From assembly GCF_002246015.1 (NCBI RefSeq), contig NZ_NOLJ01000009.1, positions 194,966 to 258,965 on the forward strand: DNA of 64,000 bases, in the 5' to 3' direction. This document shows positions 1 to 9,700 of the stretch, piece by piece. Within the stretch, counting starts at the first letter, position 1. Every line of letters starts with the position of its first letter. This DNA comes from Nostoc sp. 'Peltigera membranacea cyanobiont' 210A. Lineage in GTDB: Bacteria; Cyanobacteriota; Cyanobacteriia; Cyanobacteriales; Nostocaceae. Both the position numbers and the translations under genes were made by a program. The notes under the pieces were generated by a model. The model made no database searches. It saw only the letters and a list, made by a program, of their open reading frames with translations, and was not told where the DNA came from.

Positions 1-224
1 AAGATAAAATTGAACATAATTTGTTACCAAGTTACGGTGCATCTCATGTAATGCCTGATAAATTAGTTGGTTATTTAAATAGTCAAGGATATCAGCTTGT
101 TGCAACTGATGTGTACTCACTTTCAAGTCAAGATTTGCAAGGGGATGAATCGCAAAATCACAATAGTAATAAAGATGTATTTTTAGATAATCCACATGGA
201 ATGTTGTTATTTTTTAAACGATAG
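1..224 (+). CDS. C-terminal end of an unrecognised protein (partial)
   Basis: The frame is open to the left edge with no stop upstream, so this is the 3' end of a gene that starts outside the window. About 73 residues are visible, ending in a hydrophobic MLLFFKR tail after an Asn/Asp-rich stretch. A TTG at 21 is probably an internal Leu codon rather than a start. The GASHVMPD motif and the tail are reminiscent of the last strands of a Rossmann-type methyltransferase, but this is only an impression and I do not assign a family. Confidence 0.55.
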   Translation, partial: DKIEHNLLPSYGASHVMPDKLVGYLNSQGYQLVATDVYSLSSQDLQGDESQNHNSNKDVFLDNPHGMLLFFKR

Positions 225-910
225 AATAATCATTTGAATCGAGCTAATCAACGAATCTGTGTTAGCGAAGCTCCTCCCTTTGAGAGGCTCGCATAAATTC
301 CCGCCTTACGATTCAGATTTTCAAATCAGCACTCCATCACCAGAAGCTATATCCTTTACATAGCAGAGGATTTAAATATATCTGCAAAATTTTTGTAAAT
401 AATTCAACTTGCAGTTAACAAAATTAGGACTTACACGCTATACAAATTGACCATAGTATGGGTTACGGTTTTTGGTTGTTTCAGGCGCTTTGCATAACCC
501 CAATTTATATCTTGACCACCTACGTTGTGAACTATATCCTGTCCTTTTTTTTCAAGTTTTGGGTAAAACCACAGTAGCCCATCGTAGACATCGCTGAGTG
601 CTAAACACGGCTGAAATAGCCAAATTGCGTGTAGTACTTATGTACGATGCGTAAGTCCTAAAAATAACAATAATTCACATTAATTTTATTCCGCATTAAT
701 ACGCAGGGCATTCTAGACGCTTCAAGTTAATGTGTATTGAATATTTTAGTGGATATTACTTATTAATAAATTAAAAATTTTCAGAAATTTCACACTATTT
801 TGACTTTAATATCAACACTTGCAACAAGTAATGTTGTCAAAGTTGGTGAAGAAGCTTATGTCTAAATAGTTTCAAGTAAAACAGTAAAAATTTAAACTTT
901 TATAATTCTA
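225..910. other. Intergenic region upstream of BREX
   Basis: About 690 bases without a convincing gene. It holds the inverted-repeat element at 425-660 and then an AT-rich stretch (661-910) that should contain the BREX promoter. No WYL-type BREX regulator gene (BrxR-like) is encoded here, and no clear sigma70 -10/-35 pair could be chosen. Confidence 0.5.
425..660. repeat. MITE-like element with terminal inverted repeats
   Basis: The left end reads TAGGACTTACACGC (425-438) and the right end GCGTAAGTCCTA (649-660), which is the reverse complement of TAGGACTTACGC. The ends therefore form inverted repeats differing by a 2-base insertion, enclosing about 236 bp with no ORF. Short non-coding elements with such ends, starting and finishing in TA, are common in cyanobacterial genomes and are usually moved by an IS630/Tc1-type transposase acting in trans. 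The family attribution is inference. Confidence 0.55.
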
Positions 911-1492
911 ATGCTAGCTAATAAGGTTACTAAAGATACATTAGACAATATTTTGGCACTTCAAATAATAGTCGCTTGGGCTGGAGAAGGAGTTTGTGAC
1001 CCTAAGCGTCTCGACTGGTGGCGTACAGACTTAATTGATGAAAATGGTGGTGGTGACTTATTTGGGCGGCTCTTTCCCAAGACGCATCAGTGGGCATCCT
1101 TACAAGCGGTACGACAGGCAGCAATCCAGCAAGATCGGCGTAAGCGTTTAGATATGGCGAAGCCTGACGCTGTAAGAACGCTGTTTTTTTGGGGGTTTAC
1201 CGTTGATGAGCAGTTGACAGAACGACTGGCTTTCCACAAGCAGAGCGGGGTCAAACCGGTAGATGTTTTACCTTTATCTCTGGATATCTATCAGCCTTTT
1301 TCTGCGGCTGACTTCGAGGAAGCCATCAGTATTCCGCAGCAAAAGGTGGATTTTAAAGTGGTTCCTAGTGGACGGGAAATTTTTGGTGAAATGCTCAAGG
1401 CATTAGACGAATGTGCTAGGAAGCTAGCGTTTGCACTTTTGCCAATTGTAGAGAGCTACCCCATGCCGTTTTACCGTTTGGAGGAGCGCTAA
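911..1492 (+). CDS. brxE: BREX type 6 protein BrxE
   Basis: First gene of the BREX cluster, 193 aa, ATG start without a clear Shine-Dalgarno. The protein is soluble, rich in Trp and charged residues near the N-terminus (AWAGEG, DWWRTDL), and has no recognised catalytic motif. BrxE is the small subtype-specific protein that heads type 6 BREX operons, where the order is brxE-brxA-brxB-brxC-pglX-pglZ-brxD-brxHI; exactly that order follows here. The stop codon is 5 nt before brxA, so the two are almost certainly co-transcribed. Its biochemical role is unknown. The assignment comes mainly from position and overall character. Confidence 0.8.
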   Translation: MLANKVTKDTLDNILALQIIVAWAGEGVCDPKRLDWWRTDLIDENGGGDLFGRLFPKTHQWASLQAVRQAAIQQDRRKRLDMAKPDAVRTLFFWGFTVDEQLTERLAFHKQSGVKPVDVLPLSLDIYQPFSAADFEEAISIPQQKVDFKVVPSGREIFGEMLKALDECARKLAFALLPIVESYPMPFYRLEER

Positions 1493-1497
1493 ATTCG

Positions 1498-2352
1498 ATG
1501 GCTACTAAAGTAATTCAGCGGCAACTCCCCCATCCAGTAGCAGCCCAATCTATGTTGTCTCATGGCAAAGAAGTCAGTCAATTCCATACCAGATTGCTAC
1601 GTACATCTTTAGGGCTAGAAGAAAGCCGCGCCTACTGGGAACACTTCAGGATAGATATACCTAGAGAACAACGGGCAGTTGTTGCTTTTGAAGAACGTTG
1701 GTTTGGTAGTAAAAGCATGGCGCGTGTTCGCAGCCTGCTATTAGAATTCAGCCATCGCTTTGAAGCCTATCCAATGTCGTTAGAAGTTCTTAAACATTGG
1801 CGACCTAACGATCCCACAACTCGCCAAAATATCTGCCACTGGCATATGCAATTGAGCGATCCCATTTATCGCAATTTTACTGGTGTTTTTTTAGAACAGC
1901 GCCGTCTACAACCCAATTCTGGCATTGATCGAGACATAGTGGCACGTTGGGTAACTCAGCAGCTGGAAAGTGAGTGGTCTGCTGCAACAACCTTTCGCAT
2001 GGCGACTGGCTTGATAGCCGCCTCTGCTGCTGCGGGACTTTGCTCGGAAAACTCAGGGATGCGTAGCCTCAAATATCCCAAGGTGACTGATGAAGCTCTA
2101 GCCTACTGGTTGTATTTTTTACGTGATTTATACTTTGAAGGTTCACTTCTCAGTAATCCTTATTTCAACTCTGTTGGCCTATTTGACAGCTTTTTAGAAC
2201 AGAGGTTGAGCCGTCTACCAGGGTTATCATTTACCCGCATGGGTGATCTTTATGATTTTGGCTGGCATTATGTTGACCTGAAATCTTGGGCGATGCAAAT
2301 CCTCTCTGCGAGAGACTACGCCAATGAAGCGAAGTGGGAGGAACAAGCATGA
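1498..2352 (+). CDS. brxA: BREX protein BrxA (DUF1819)
   Basis: 284 aa. BrxA is a conserved small DNA-binding BREX component (winged-helix-containing, DUF1819). The sequence has the family's early segment (LLRTSLGLEESRAYW) and the central region around WVTQQLESEWSAATTFRMATGL, followed by an aromatic-rich C-terminus. It starts 5 nt after brxE and its TGA overlaps the ATG of brxB (ATGA at 2349-2352), indicating translational coupling. BrxA is required or accessory for restriction and methylation depending on the system studied. It is of normal length, with no sign of damage. Confidence 0.88.
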   Translation: MATKVIQRQLPHPVAAQSMLSHGKEVSQFHTRLLRTSLGLEESRAYWEHFRIDIPREQRAVVAFEERWFGSKSMARVRSLLLEFSHRFEAYPMSLEVLKHWRPNDPTTRQNICHWHMQLSDPIYRNFTGVFLEQRRLQPNSGIDRDIVARWVTQQLESEWSAATTFRMATGLIAASAAAGLCSENSGMRSLKYPKVTDEALAYWLYFLRDLYFEGSLLSNPYFNSVGLFDSFLEQRLSRLPGLSFTRMGDLYDFGWHYVDLKSWAMQILSARDYANEAKWEEQA

Positions 2353-2981
2353 TTGGATCTTTGCTTGACCTTCAAATGTCTGCGGTGCAGGCACTACGCA
2401 GCGACTTGCTCGATGAAGGTGGCCCCAAAATTAGCACAATGCGGAACTACCGATTTGCCATTCTACTTTACGATCCCCGTGAAGAATTTAAACTTCGCGC
2501 TCAAATCCGGGTACTAACAGATGACCTGAAGGGACAAGGTTGGAATGTCCTAGCAATCTCTCTTCAGCGCTTGTTTTTAGACAGACTCAAGCGAGAAGAA
2601 CCAAGGGTTTTAGAAAGTATTATTCGCACAGAGCATCGTCTCTATGCCAAAGACCCAAACCGGGCGCTGAATCATTTAAAAGACAAAATTGCACTTTACA
2701 TTGAAGGGGCTGAGGGGATTGCCAAAGATGTTATTGCCTTAATCGATGATTTTTCAGATAAACACCCAGGTGAAATCAACCGCACCTTAATTTTTTTGGG
2801 ACGTGCTGGAGGGCTGTATCCATTTTTTCGCTCATCAGCACTTCTTAAGCATATCGATGGTAAGACAAGCAACTTGCCTGTTGTTCTCCTTTATCCAGGG
2901 GAGCGAAGGGATTTGAACGCTCTGTCTTTTATGGACGAACTGCCCTCTGACCGGGACTATCGACCTCGAATTTACTCATGA
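2349..2981 (+). CDS. brxB: BREX protein BrxB (DUF1788)
   Basis: I place the start at ATG 2349, preceded by GGAGGAACAAGC, rather than at the upstream GTG; this gives 210 aa. BrxB (DUF1788) is a small conserved component of most BREX types, with a fold thought to be AAA-like but degenerate. The segment LIFLGRAGGLYPFFRSSALL near residue 150 and the late LPVVLLYPG strand match the family pattern. It sits between brxA (4-base overlap) and brxC (37-nt gap). Its molecular role is not established; it is usually needed for BREX methylation and defence. Confidence 0.87.
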   Translation: MIGSLLDLQMSAVQALRSDLLDEGGPKISTMRNYRFAILLYDPREEFKLRAQIRVLTDDLKGQGWNVLAISLQRLFLDRLKREEPRVLESIIRTEHRLYAKDPNRALNHLKDKIALYIEGAEGIAKDVIALIDDFSDKHPGEINRTLIFLGRAGGLYPFFRSSALLKHIDGKTSNLPVVLLYPGERRDLNALSFMDELPSDRDYRPRIYS

Positions 2982-3018
2982 CTGACTTTATTACTGCAAC
3001 TCTTAGAGAGGTGATGCC

Positions 3019-6000
3019 ATGCTAATTAAGGAAATTTTTGCTGCTGATGTCACCCGTAATATTGCCCCAGTCATTTATTTCCATGAGCAAAAGCCTGCCA
3101 AGGTCTTAGAAGAAGTCTCTGAATACATTATCACAGGCGGTTATCCGGAAACTGACCCCCGCCACAAGCGTGTGCAGTCGGGAATTCACGAGCAGTTTGT
3201 GAAGCTGCTCAATTCTATGGCAGAAGAATTACAAAAACCGGGTGGGGCTGAACTTCCAGCATCCTGGATCTCAGGTTTTTATGGATCTGGGAAATCGAGT
3301 TTTGCCAAGCTTTTAGGGTTGGCTCTCAATGACATGGTTTTACCCGATAATCGGACGGTGGCAAGTGCCTTGCTAGCGCGGGATGATTCTCCCAAAACCC
3401 AAGAGTTTCAAGATGCCTGGAATCGAGTTCGTAGTCAGATTGATCCCCTAGCCGTGGTCTTTGATATTGGTGCAGTAGCACGGGATGACGAGCATATCCA
3501 TTCAGCAGTCAAGCGGGAAGTACAAGCACATCTGGGCTACTGCACTATTAGTAATTATGTTGCCGAGCTAGAACTGAAGCTAGAACTGGATGGGAAATGG
3601 CAGGAGTTTTTAATCTGTGTAGAGCAGACTTTAGGACAACCTTGGTCAAAAGCGAAGAGCGATCAGTTGGCTGAGGAAGCTTTCTCTGAAGTTATGCACG
3701 CTATGTATCCTAGCCGTTATACTGACCCAATGAGTTGGTTTGATAGTCGTGCTGGTGCCCAAACGGGAATGGGAACCTCGCCCTCGGAAACGACTAAAGC
3801 CATCATTAATATGCTCAATCACCGCGCCTCTGGTAAAACCTTATTCGTTGTAGTAGATGAGGTGAGCCAGTATATACACCAGAATACGGAGCGGATGCTC
3901 AAACTTCAGTCGTTTGTTTCTGATTTGGGGCAAAAACTGAAAGGACAAGTATGGTTATTGGCAACAGGGCAGCAAAAGCTGGAAGACAGTGAGGATGAAA
4001 GCAACATTGGTAAGCTCAAGGATCGTTTTCCACCCAAGCTGAGGGTTCACCTTGCACCTACCAACATTCGAGATGTTGTGCATAAGCGGCTTTTGAAAAA
4101 AGCTTCCTCGAAAGAAGCCCAATTGCGATCGCTTTTTGCCCAGCACCGTAGCGACCTCAAACTCTACGGCTACAAGTGCGATTCCATCACTGAAGAGGAT
4201 TTTATTGAAGTTTATCCCATGCTGCCTGGTTACGTAGATTTACTGATGCAAATCACATCAAACCTGCGTACCCGTTCCAGCCGTGCGAAGGGAGATGACC
4301 ATGCCATTCGAGGGCTACTGCAACTGTTGGGGGAATTGTTCCGTGAACAGAAACTAGGAGAACAGGAACTAGGCGCGTTAGTTACTATCGATAGCATTTA
4401 TGAAGTGCAACAGTCGGCTTTAGACGCTGATGTGCAAACTACGCTAGCACGTTTGTTCAGCCATGAAGAAGTTATTAAAGACGAGATGGCGATAAAAGTG
4501 GCAAAAGCAGTGGCACTTTTGGAGTTGATTCAAGAACAAGAACCGACAACTGTTACTTTGGTTAGCCAATGTCTTTATTCTCAGTTGGGAATGGGTAACA
4601 ATGAGCCATCAAGTACAGCAGCCTTAGAGAAGTTGCGGGGATTAGGGCTACTTTCTTATTCTGACAAACTTGGCTATAAAATTCAAAGTTCTGCTGGGCA
4701 AGAATGGCAGCGAGAGCGAGATAATCACAGCGTGATTACTGATGCTATTAGTTTGATTGTGGCAGACAAGTTGAAGTCACTGTTAGGCACTGTAGAACGC
4801 CCCCGCTACAAAAATAAGTCGTTTCCTTGGTTAGCTATTTATAGTGATGGTCGTCAACGACAGGATGAGCGTATTCAAGGTTCAAACGACCCAGCTGTGC
4901 TGACTATTGATTTTCGCTATCTCACTAATAAAGAAGAGCGAAACCCTACAACTTGGATACAAACTAGCGATCGCTCAAATTTCCGCGATCGCCTAATTTG
5001 GGTAGTAGGTACTTGCGATAATGTTGCAGCCCAAGTACGAGAACTTGCCAAATCCCAGCACATCATCAGTAAGTATGAAAGTCGCAAGCAATCTCTTACC
5101 AAAGATAAGAGAAACTTACTTGGAGAAGAAGAAAGTCGCCGTGACGTGTTAGAGAGAGAAGTGCAAAAAGCGATCGCTCAATCCTTTATGGATGGTGAAA
5201 TCTTCTTCCGGGGACGACAAATCGACAAGCAGCAACACGGGACAACTTTTACTACTGTGCTTGGACGCATAGGGGAAAACATTTTGCCGGATCTTTACAG
5301 CCATTATGTAGATGTGGCAGTTACTCCGGGTGAATTAGCGCAACTTTTAGAGCCGAACTTATCCGGCCCATCCCACAAATTTATGAAAGATGGGCTGGGC
5401 ATACTCGAACTAGATGCAGGTAAATATATGCCAACCTGTAGCGGTGAAGTTCCTTCCCGAATTGGTCAGTACATTCAAGACCAAAACGGAGTTTCTGGCA
5501 ATGTGTTGCTAACTCACTTTGGTGGGCCGCCCTACGGCTATCCCGCAGATGTGGTTAAGGCTTGCTTGGTGGGTTTACTTCGAGCTACTAAGGTGCGAAT
5601 TCGACCCGAAACTGGCCCAGAAATTACCTCGGTGCGTGACCCTGGCGCTAAGGATATGTTCACTAAAGACCGGGACATCAAACGTGCCGATTTGCTACCT
5701 CCCAATGAAACCAGTATTAGCCCTCGTGACAAAATTGCCATTTGTAAGTTCTTCAAAGACTCATTAGATGTTGAACTGGATCGGGAAAATGATGCGATCG
5801 CCGATGCGGTTTTCCAACAGTTCCCCGGTCAGGTCAAACGATTACAAGAATTAGAACGGCGGTACAATCGACTACCAAACCGACCAAATTTACCCTCAGC
5901 TTTAGTCAAGTTGCGCGAGTCCCTGGAAAAGTGTACCCGTTCTCGCCAAGTTGAAGACACTGTGATTGCAGTTAAGAAAAATCTCGATGCACTGCGAGAT

Positions 6001-6639
6001 GGGATTCAAGAACTTGGTATTTCCTTGACAGATTTGACTGATAGTGCTGTGGATGCCGTAACTAAGGCAATTAATATTCGGGATAACCAAGTAGTTCAAC
6101 TCAAGCAGATTGAGCGTTGGACAGAAATTACTGAAGCGATCGCAGCTTTAGAAGAACAGCTAAATAGCGATCGCTCTTGGCGGGACATTAGCAGCTTGGA
6201 ACCTCACCTACAAACAATTGAACAGCACTACAAAGCCGTGCGGTTGAACTTGATTGAGAGTCAAGAAAAGCAAGCCAAAGCAATTCAAGGACGACTCAAA
6301 CAGCGCCAAAACTTTATCAAATTAAACGAAAAGCAAGGAGAATATGTGTTCCGTTCCGTTCAAGAAGCGACCTATGACACAACTCAGGATGCACTCTATC
6401 CCAGTTTGTTAGAACTCAAAGATTCAGCACTAATTAAGCTCCAGAAGGCTGAGACTACTGCTAATAACAGGCTTGATGATGTGTTGTCCGAAGTCACTGA
6501 AGATCAAGTGGTGCAGCTACCGCTAAATCTTAGTGGTCGTGAAGTCAGCACAGAAGCAGAAATTGATGCACTAGTTAACCAGTTAAAAGAGCGGCTATTA
6601 GCTCAACTCAAACCCAATACTCGCATTCGCTTATCTTAA
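3019..6639 (+). CDS. brxC: BREX ATPase BrxC
   Basis: 1206 aa, the large P-loop ATPase of BREX. Walker A is visible at residues 86-94 (GFYGSGKSS) and Walker B at about 276-282 (VVVDEV), inside an ORC/Cdc6-like N-terminal ATPase region. The C-terminal third (about 970-1180) is strongly helical and charged with likely coiled coils. A Shine-Dalgarno-like GAGAGGTG precedes ATG 3019. BrxC is essential for BREX function and probably couples ATP binding to assembly of the methylation and restriction complex on DNA. It is followed by a 111-bp gap filled with heptamer repeats before pglX, the longest gap in the operon. Confidence 0.93.
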   Translation: MLIKEIFAADVTRNIAPVIYFHEQKPAKVLEEVSEYIITGGYPETDPRHKRVQSGIHEQFVKLLNSMAEELQKPGGAELPASWISGFYGSGKSSFAKLLGLALNDMVLPDNRTVASALLARDDSPKTQEFQDAWNRVRSQIDPLAVVFDIGAVARDDEHIHSAVKREVQAHLGYCTISNYVAELELKLELDGKWQEFLICVEQTLGQPWSKAKSDQLAEEAFSEVMHAMYPSRYTDPMSWFDSRAGAQTGMGTSPSETTKAIINMLNHRASGKTLFVVVDEVSQYIHQNTERMLKLQSFVSDLGQKLKGQVWLLATGQQKLEDSEDESNIGKLKDRFPPKLRVHLAPTNIRDVVHKRLLKKASSKEAQLRSLFAQHRSDLKLYGYKCDSITEEDFIEVYPMLPGYVDLLMQITSNLRTRSSRAKGDDHAIRGLLQLLGELFREQKLGEQELGALVTIDSIYEVQQSALDADVQTTLARLFSHEEVIKDEMAIKVAKAVALLELIQEQEPTTVTLVSQCLYSQLGMGNNEPSSTAALEKLRGLGLLSYSDKLGYKIQSSAGQEWQRERDNHSVITDAISLIVADKLKSLLGTVERPRYKNKSFPWLAIYSDGRQRQDERIQGSNDPAVLTIDFRYLTNKEERNPTTWIQTSDRSNFRDRLIWVVGTCDNVAAQVRELAKSQHIISKYESRKQSLTKDKRNLLGEEESRRDVLEREVQKAIAQSFMDGEIFFRGRQIDKQQHGTTFTTVLGRIGENILPDLYSHYVDVAVTPGELAQLLEPNLSGPSHKFMKDGLGILELDAGKYMPTCSGEVPSRIGQYIQDQNGVSGNVLLTHFGGPPYGYPADVVKACLVGLLRATKVRIRPETGPEITSVRDPGAKDMFTKDRDIKRADLLPPNETSISPRDKIAICKFFKDSLDVELDRENDAIADAVFQQFPGQVKRLQELERRYNRLPNRPNLPSALVKLRESLEKCTRSRQVEDTVIAVKKNLDALRDGIQELGISLTDLTDSAVDAVTKAINIRDNQVVQLKQIERWTEITEAIAALEEQLNSDRSWRDISSLEPHLQTIEQHYKAVRLNLIESQEKQAKAIQGRLKQRQNFIKLNEKQGEYVFRSVQEATYDTTQDALYPSLLELKDSALIKLQKAETTANNRLDDVLSEVTEDQVVQLPLNLSGREVSTEAEIDALVNQLKERLLAQLKPNTRIRLS

Positions 6640-6640
6640 A

Positions 6641-6749
6641 TGGGGCATGGGGAATAAGAAGCATAAATACTCAACTCCCAACTCCCAACTCCCAACTCCC
6701 AACTCCCAACTCCCAATCCCCAATTCCCTATTCCCCATTCCCCATTCCC
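6641..6749. repeat. Heptanucleotide tandem repeats (STRR type) between brxC and pglX
   Basis: Six perfect copies of AACTCCC run from 6673 to 6714, followed by five degenerate heptamers (AATCCCC, AATTCCC, TATTCCC, CATTCCC, CATTCCC) ending one base before the pglX ATG. The segment at 6641-6658 (TGGGGCATGGGGAATAAG) is nearly complementary to the degenerate heptamers around 6729-6745, so the transcript could fold with the perfect repeats in the loop. Such short tandemly repeated sequences are typical of Nostocales. Their placement leaves pglX with no normal Shine-Dalgarno. Confidence 0.9.
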
Positions 6750-6750
6750 A

Positions 6751-9700
6751 ATGTCCTATCTCACCCCTGAAGCTAAATCCAAATTATCCAGTACAATTCG
6801 TGCTTTAAGAGAACGTTTGCTTACTGATTTGCAAAACGCCGTAGAAAGCACCTATCGATTGTCGATTACTGCTGTAAGTAAAGCCGGATTAGCAGAAGAA
6901 CAACGGGTAAAGCGGCAACGTTTAGAACAATGGCTAGATGAGCAATCCCGTAGTCAGGGTAAAAGTAAGAAACAAGAAAATGAGATCGGCGATCGCTATT
7001 TGAAAACGGCTGTCAAACTCGCGGCTGCAACGTTGCTCAATCGGCTGATAGTAATTAAGCAGATGGAAGCACACGGATTAAGTAAACCTGCTGTATTAAC
7101 CGGAGGTTGGCAGAGTCGGGGTTATCGGGAGTTTCGAGATTTTGCACCGGACTTGTGCAAAGATGAAACTGAGGGATACGGAACACTACTGCAATTACTC
7201 TACGATGAACTGGCTCAGGAATTGCCTGGTTTGTTTGGCAATGTCGGAGTGACAGCACTGTTCCCAATTCCAGCCAGTACCTTGAGAGCAGCAATTGAGG
7301 CTTTGGATGCAGCTGAATTAAAGGATGTTTGGCTGGACGATACAACTTTGGGGTGGGTTTATCAATACTGGAACGACCCAGAACGAGAAGCCCTAGATGC
7401 CAAATTAAATGGGGGCGGGAAGGTAGAACCCCATGAAATTGCCAGTAAAACCCAAATGTTTACAGAACGTTACATGGTGGAGTGGTTACTCCATAACAGT
7501 TTGGGGCAGATGTGGCTGGCTATGTGCAAAAAGCACGGTTGGACGGCTGAGGTTGAGGCTGATGGAACTTTAGCTCGTTTGGAAGCAAGGCGTAAAGAGT
7601 GGCGAGAAAAGCGCGAACAAGGCGAGGTGGCTTTAGACGCATTAATGCCAATTGAACCGGGAATTGAAGAAAATTGGAAATATTGGGTTCCCCAACCATT
7701 AACCGCAGATGCAGTCACTCATGCACCAGAGAGTGTGCGATCGCTAAAAATTCTTGATCCTGCCACCGGCTCGGCTCATTTCCTGGTAATTGCCTTTGGG
7801 TTGTTATTTACACTTTACCAGGAAGAGGCCAGGCATCGGGGGGAAAATTGGAGCGATCGCCAAATTGTTGAGTCGATTTTAGAGAACAATTTATATGGTG
7901 TTGATATTGACCCCAGAGCAATACAAATTGGGGCGGCGGCGTTGATACTGAAGGCGCGGCTGCTTTCTCCCCAAGCAAGTCCTAAACATCTGAATTTGGT
8001 TGCATCTAATCTCCAGTTGGCTTCTTTACCAGCAGATGATCCGGCGTTGGTGGAGTTGCGGCGAGAGGTGACGGAAGCCACGGGGATTCCTGAAAAGTTG
8101 ACAAATCAGATTGTATATGCTCTACAAGGAGCAGATTATTTAGGAACGCTGTTGAAGGTAGATACAGCAGTGGATGCAGCAATTAGTGAGTATGAAAGTC
8201 AGTTTCAGCAGGCAGTTCAAGGGAATATTTTTGCAGGCTTTGGTGAGCAAAAACCAGATTTCAACTTTCAGCAGACAAAAGCTTCTTTACTCGATAAACT
8301 TGAGCAATTTCTCTCTCGGTGTACTAGTGGCGATGATTTAGGTTTGCGGTTGCGGGGTGAGCAGTTAGCAGCAGGTATCAGATTTATCCGCATAGCCCGT
8401 GAGAATAGTTATGATTTGGTGATTGGTAATCCGCCGTATCAGGGGACGAGTAAGATGGCGGATGCTGGGTATATTACGAAGAATTACTCAAAAGGAAAGG
8501 CAGATTTATATACAGCATTTCTGGAACGGGGTTTGCAATTGGCAAAAGTTGGGGGTTTGTCTGCATTGTTAACGATGCGGAATTGGATGTTTATTCAGCA
8601 GTTTACGCAGATTCGGGAATATTTACTCAGCAATTTTGATTTGAGATTACTAGGAGATGTAGATCGGGGTGCATTTGAAGAAGTGGTTGATGAAGTAGTT
8701 GCAACAGTTATGAGTGTGTTTCAAAAAGCAACATCAAATAAAGCATTTAGTATAGCAATCCAGCCAACTCCATTAGATGATAATTCACGAGATAGCGGAC
8801 GAACAAAGCGGAAACGGGCAGCAATTTTATTGCAAATAGGGCGGTTTGAATTTTGGAGCCATCGCTTTGATGTTATCAAAGAAAAGCCTCTCGTTTATTG
8901 GTGGAATAAAGCTTTTCTCAAACGCTATGCCGAGACACCGAAATTAGGGGATATAAGTCCCTCATGGCAAGGAGTCGCAACAACAAATAACACTCGATTT
9001 TTGCGAAAAGTTTGGGAAGTAAATATTAATAAAATATTAATTGCTAAAACAACTGATTTGATGAAGGAGCAGCAAAATGAAACATGGTCTCCATATATTA
9101 AAGGAGCATCTGGACAAATTTGGATAGAGTCTCTCTCAAATCTTGTTGAATGGCAAATGAAAGGATGGACGCTTAATGCTCATCTAGAATTTTACAGAGA
9201 GAAACACCCAGCATTACATCTAAAAGATAATACAAAATATTTCAACCCTGCTGTTGCTTTTTCTTGCATTGGGGCAGAATTTTCTGCTCGAATTCACCGC
9301 TACCGGAGTGTTATAGGTGATAAAGGTTCTTCTGTTTTTACCCAAGATTTGGCTAATGTAACTTGCTTATTAAATAGCAAAATCGGCCGTAATGTTATGG
9401 CTTCTCTTAACCCTTCAATTAGCTTTCAAGTCGGCGATGTTAACCGCCTTCCTCTTTTCCCCATTGAATCTGCTGACGAAATATTCACCCAACTCGACGC
9501 AGCCTTCAGCGAACATGAAGCTGCCCGCGAAACATCTGTAGAATTCAAAAAACCAGGTGCATCCGTCTGGAACTATGCTCAAGAATGGGCGCAAACAGCA
9601 GTAGACCGTGAACCTGGTATACCGCTACCAAACTACGAACCAGTCTACGAAGATCCACCTGCAACCAATTTTGCATCCTATACTATCGGCGTAGCATTAG

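Noticed and set aside
6673..6749. Repeat array considered as CRISPR
   Set aside because: The unit is 7 bases with no unique spacers; it is a tandem heptamer array.
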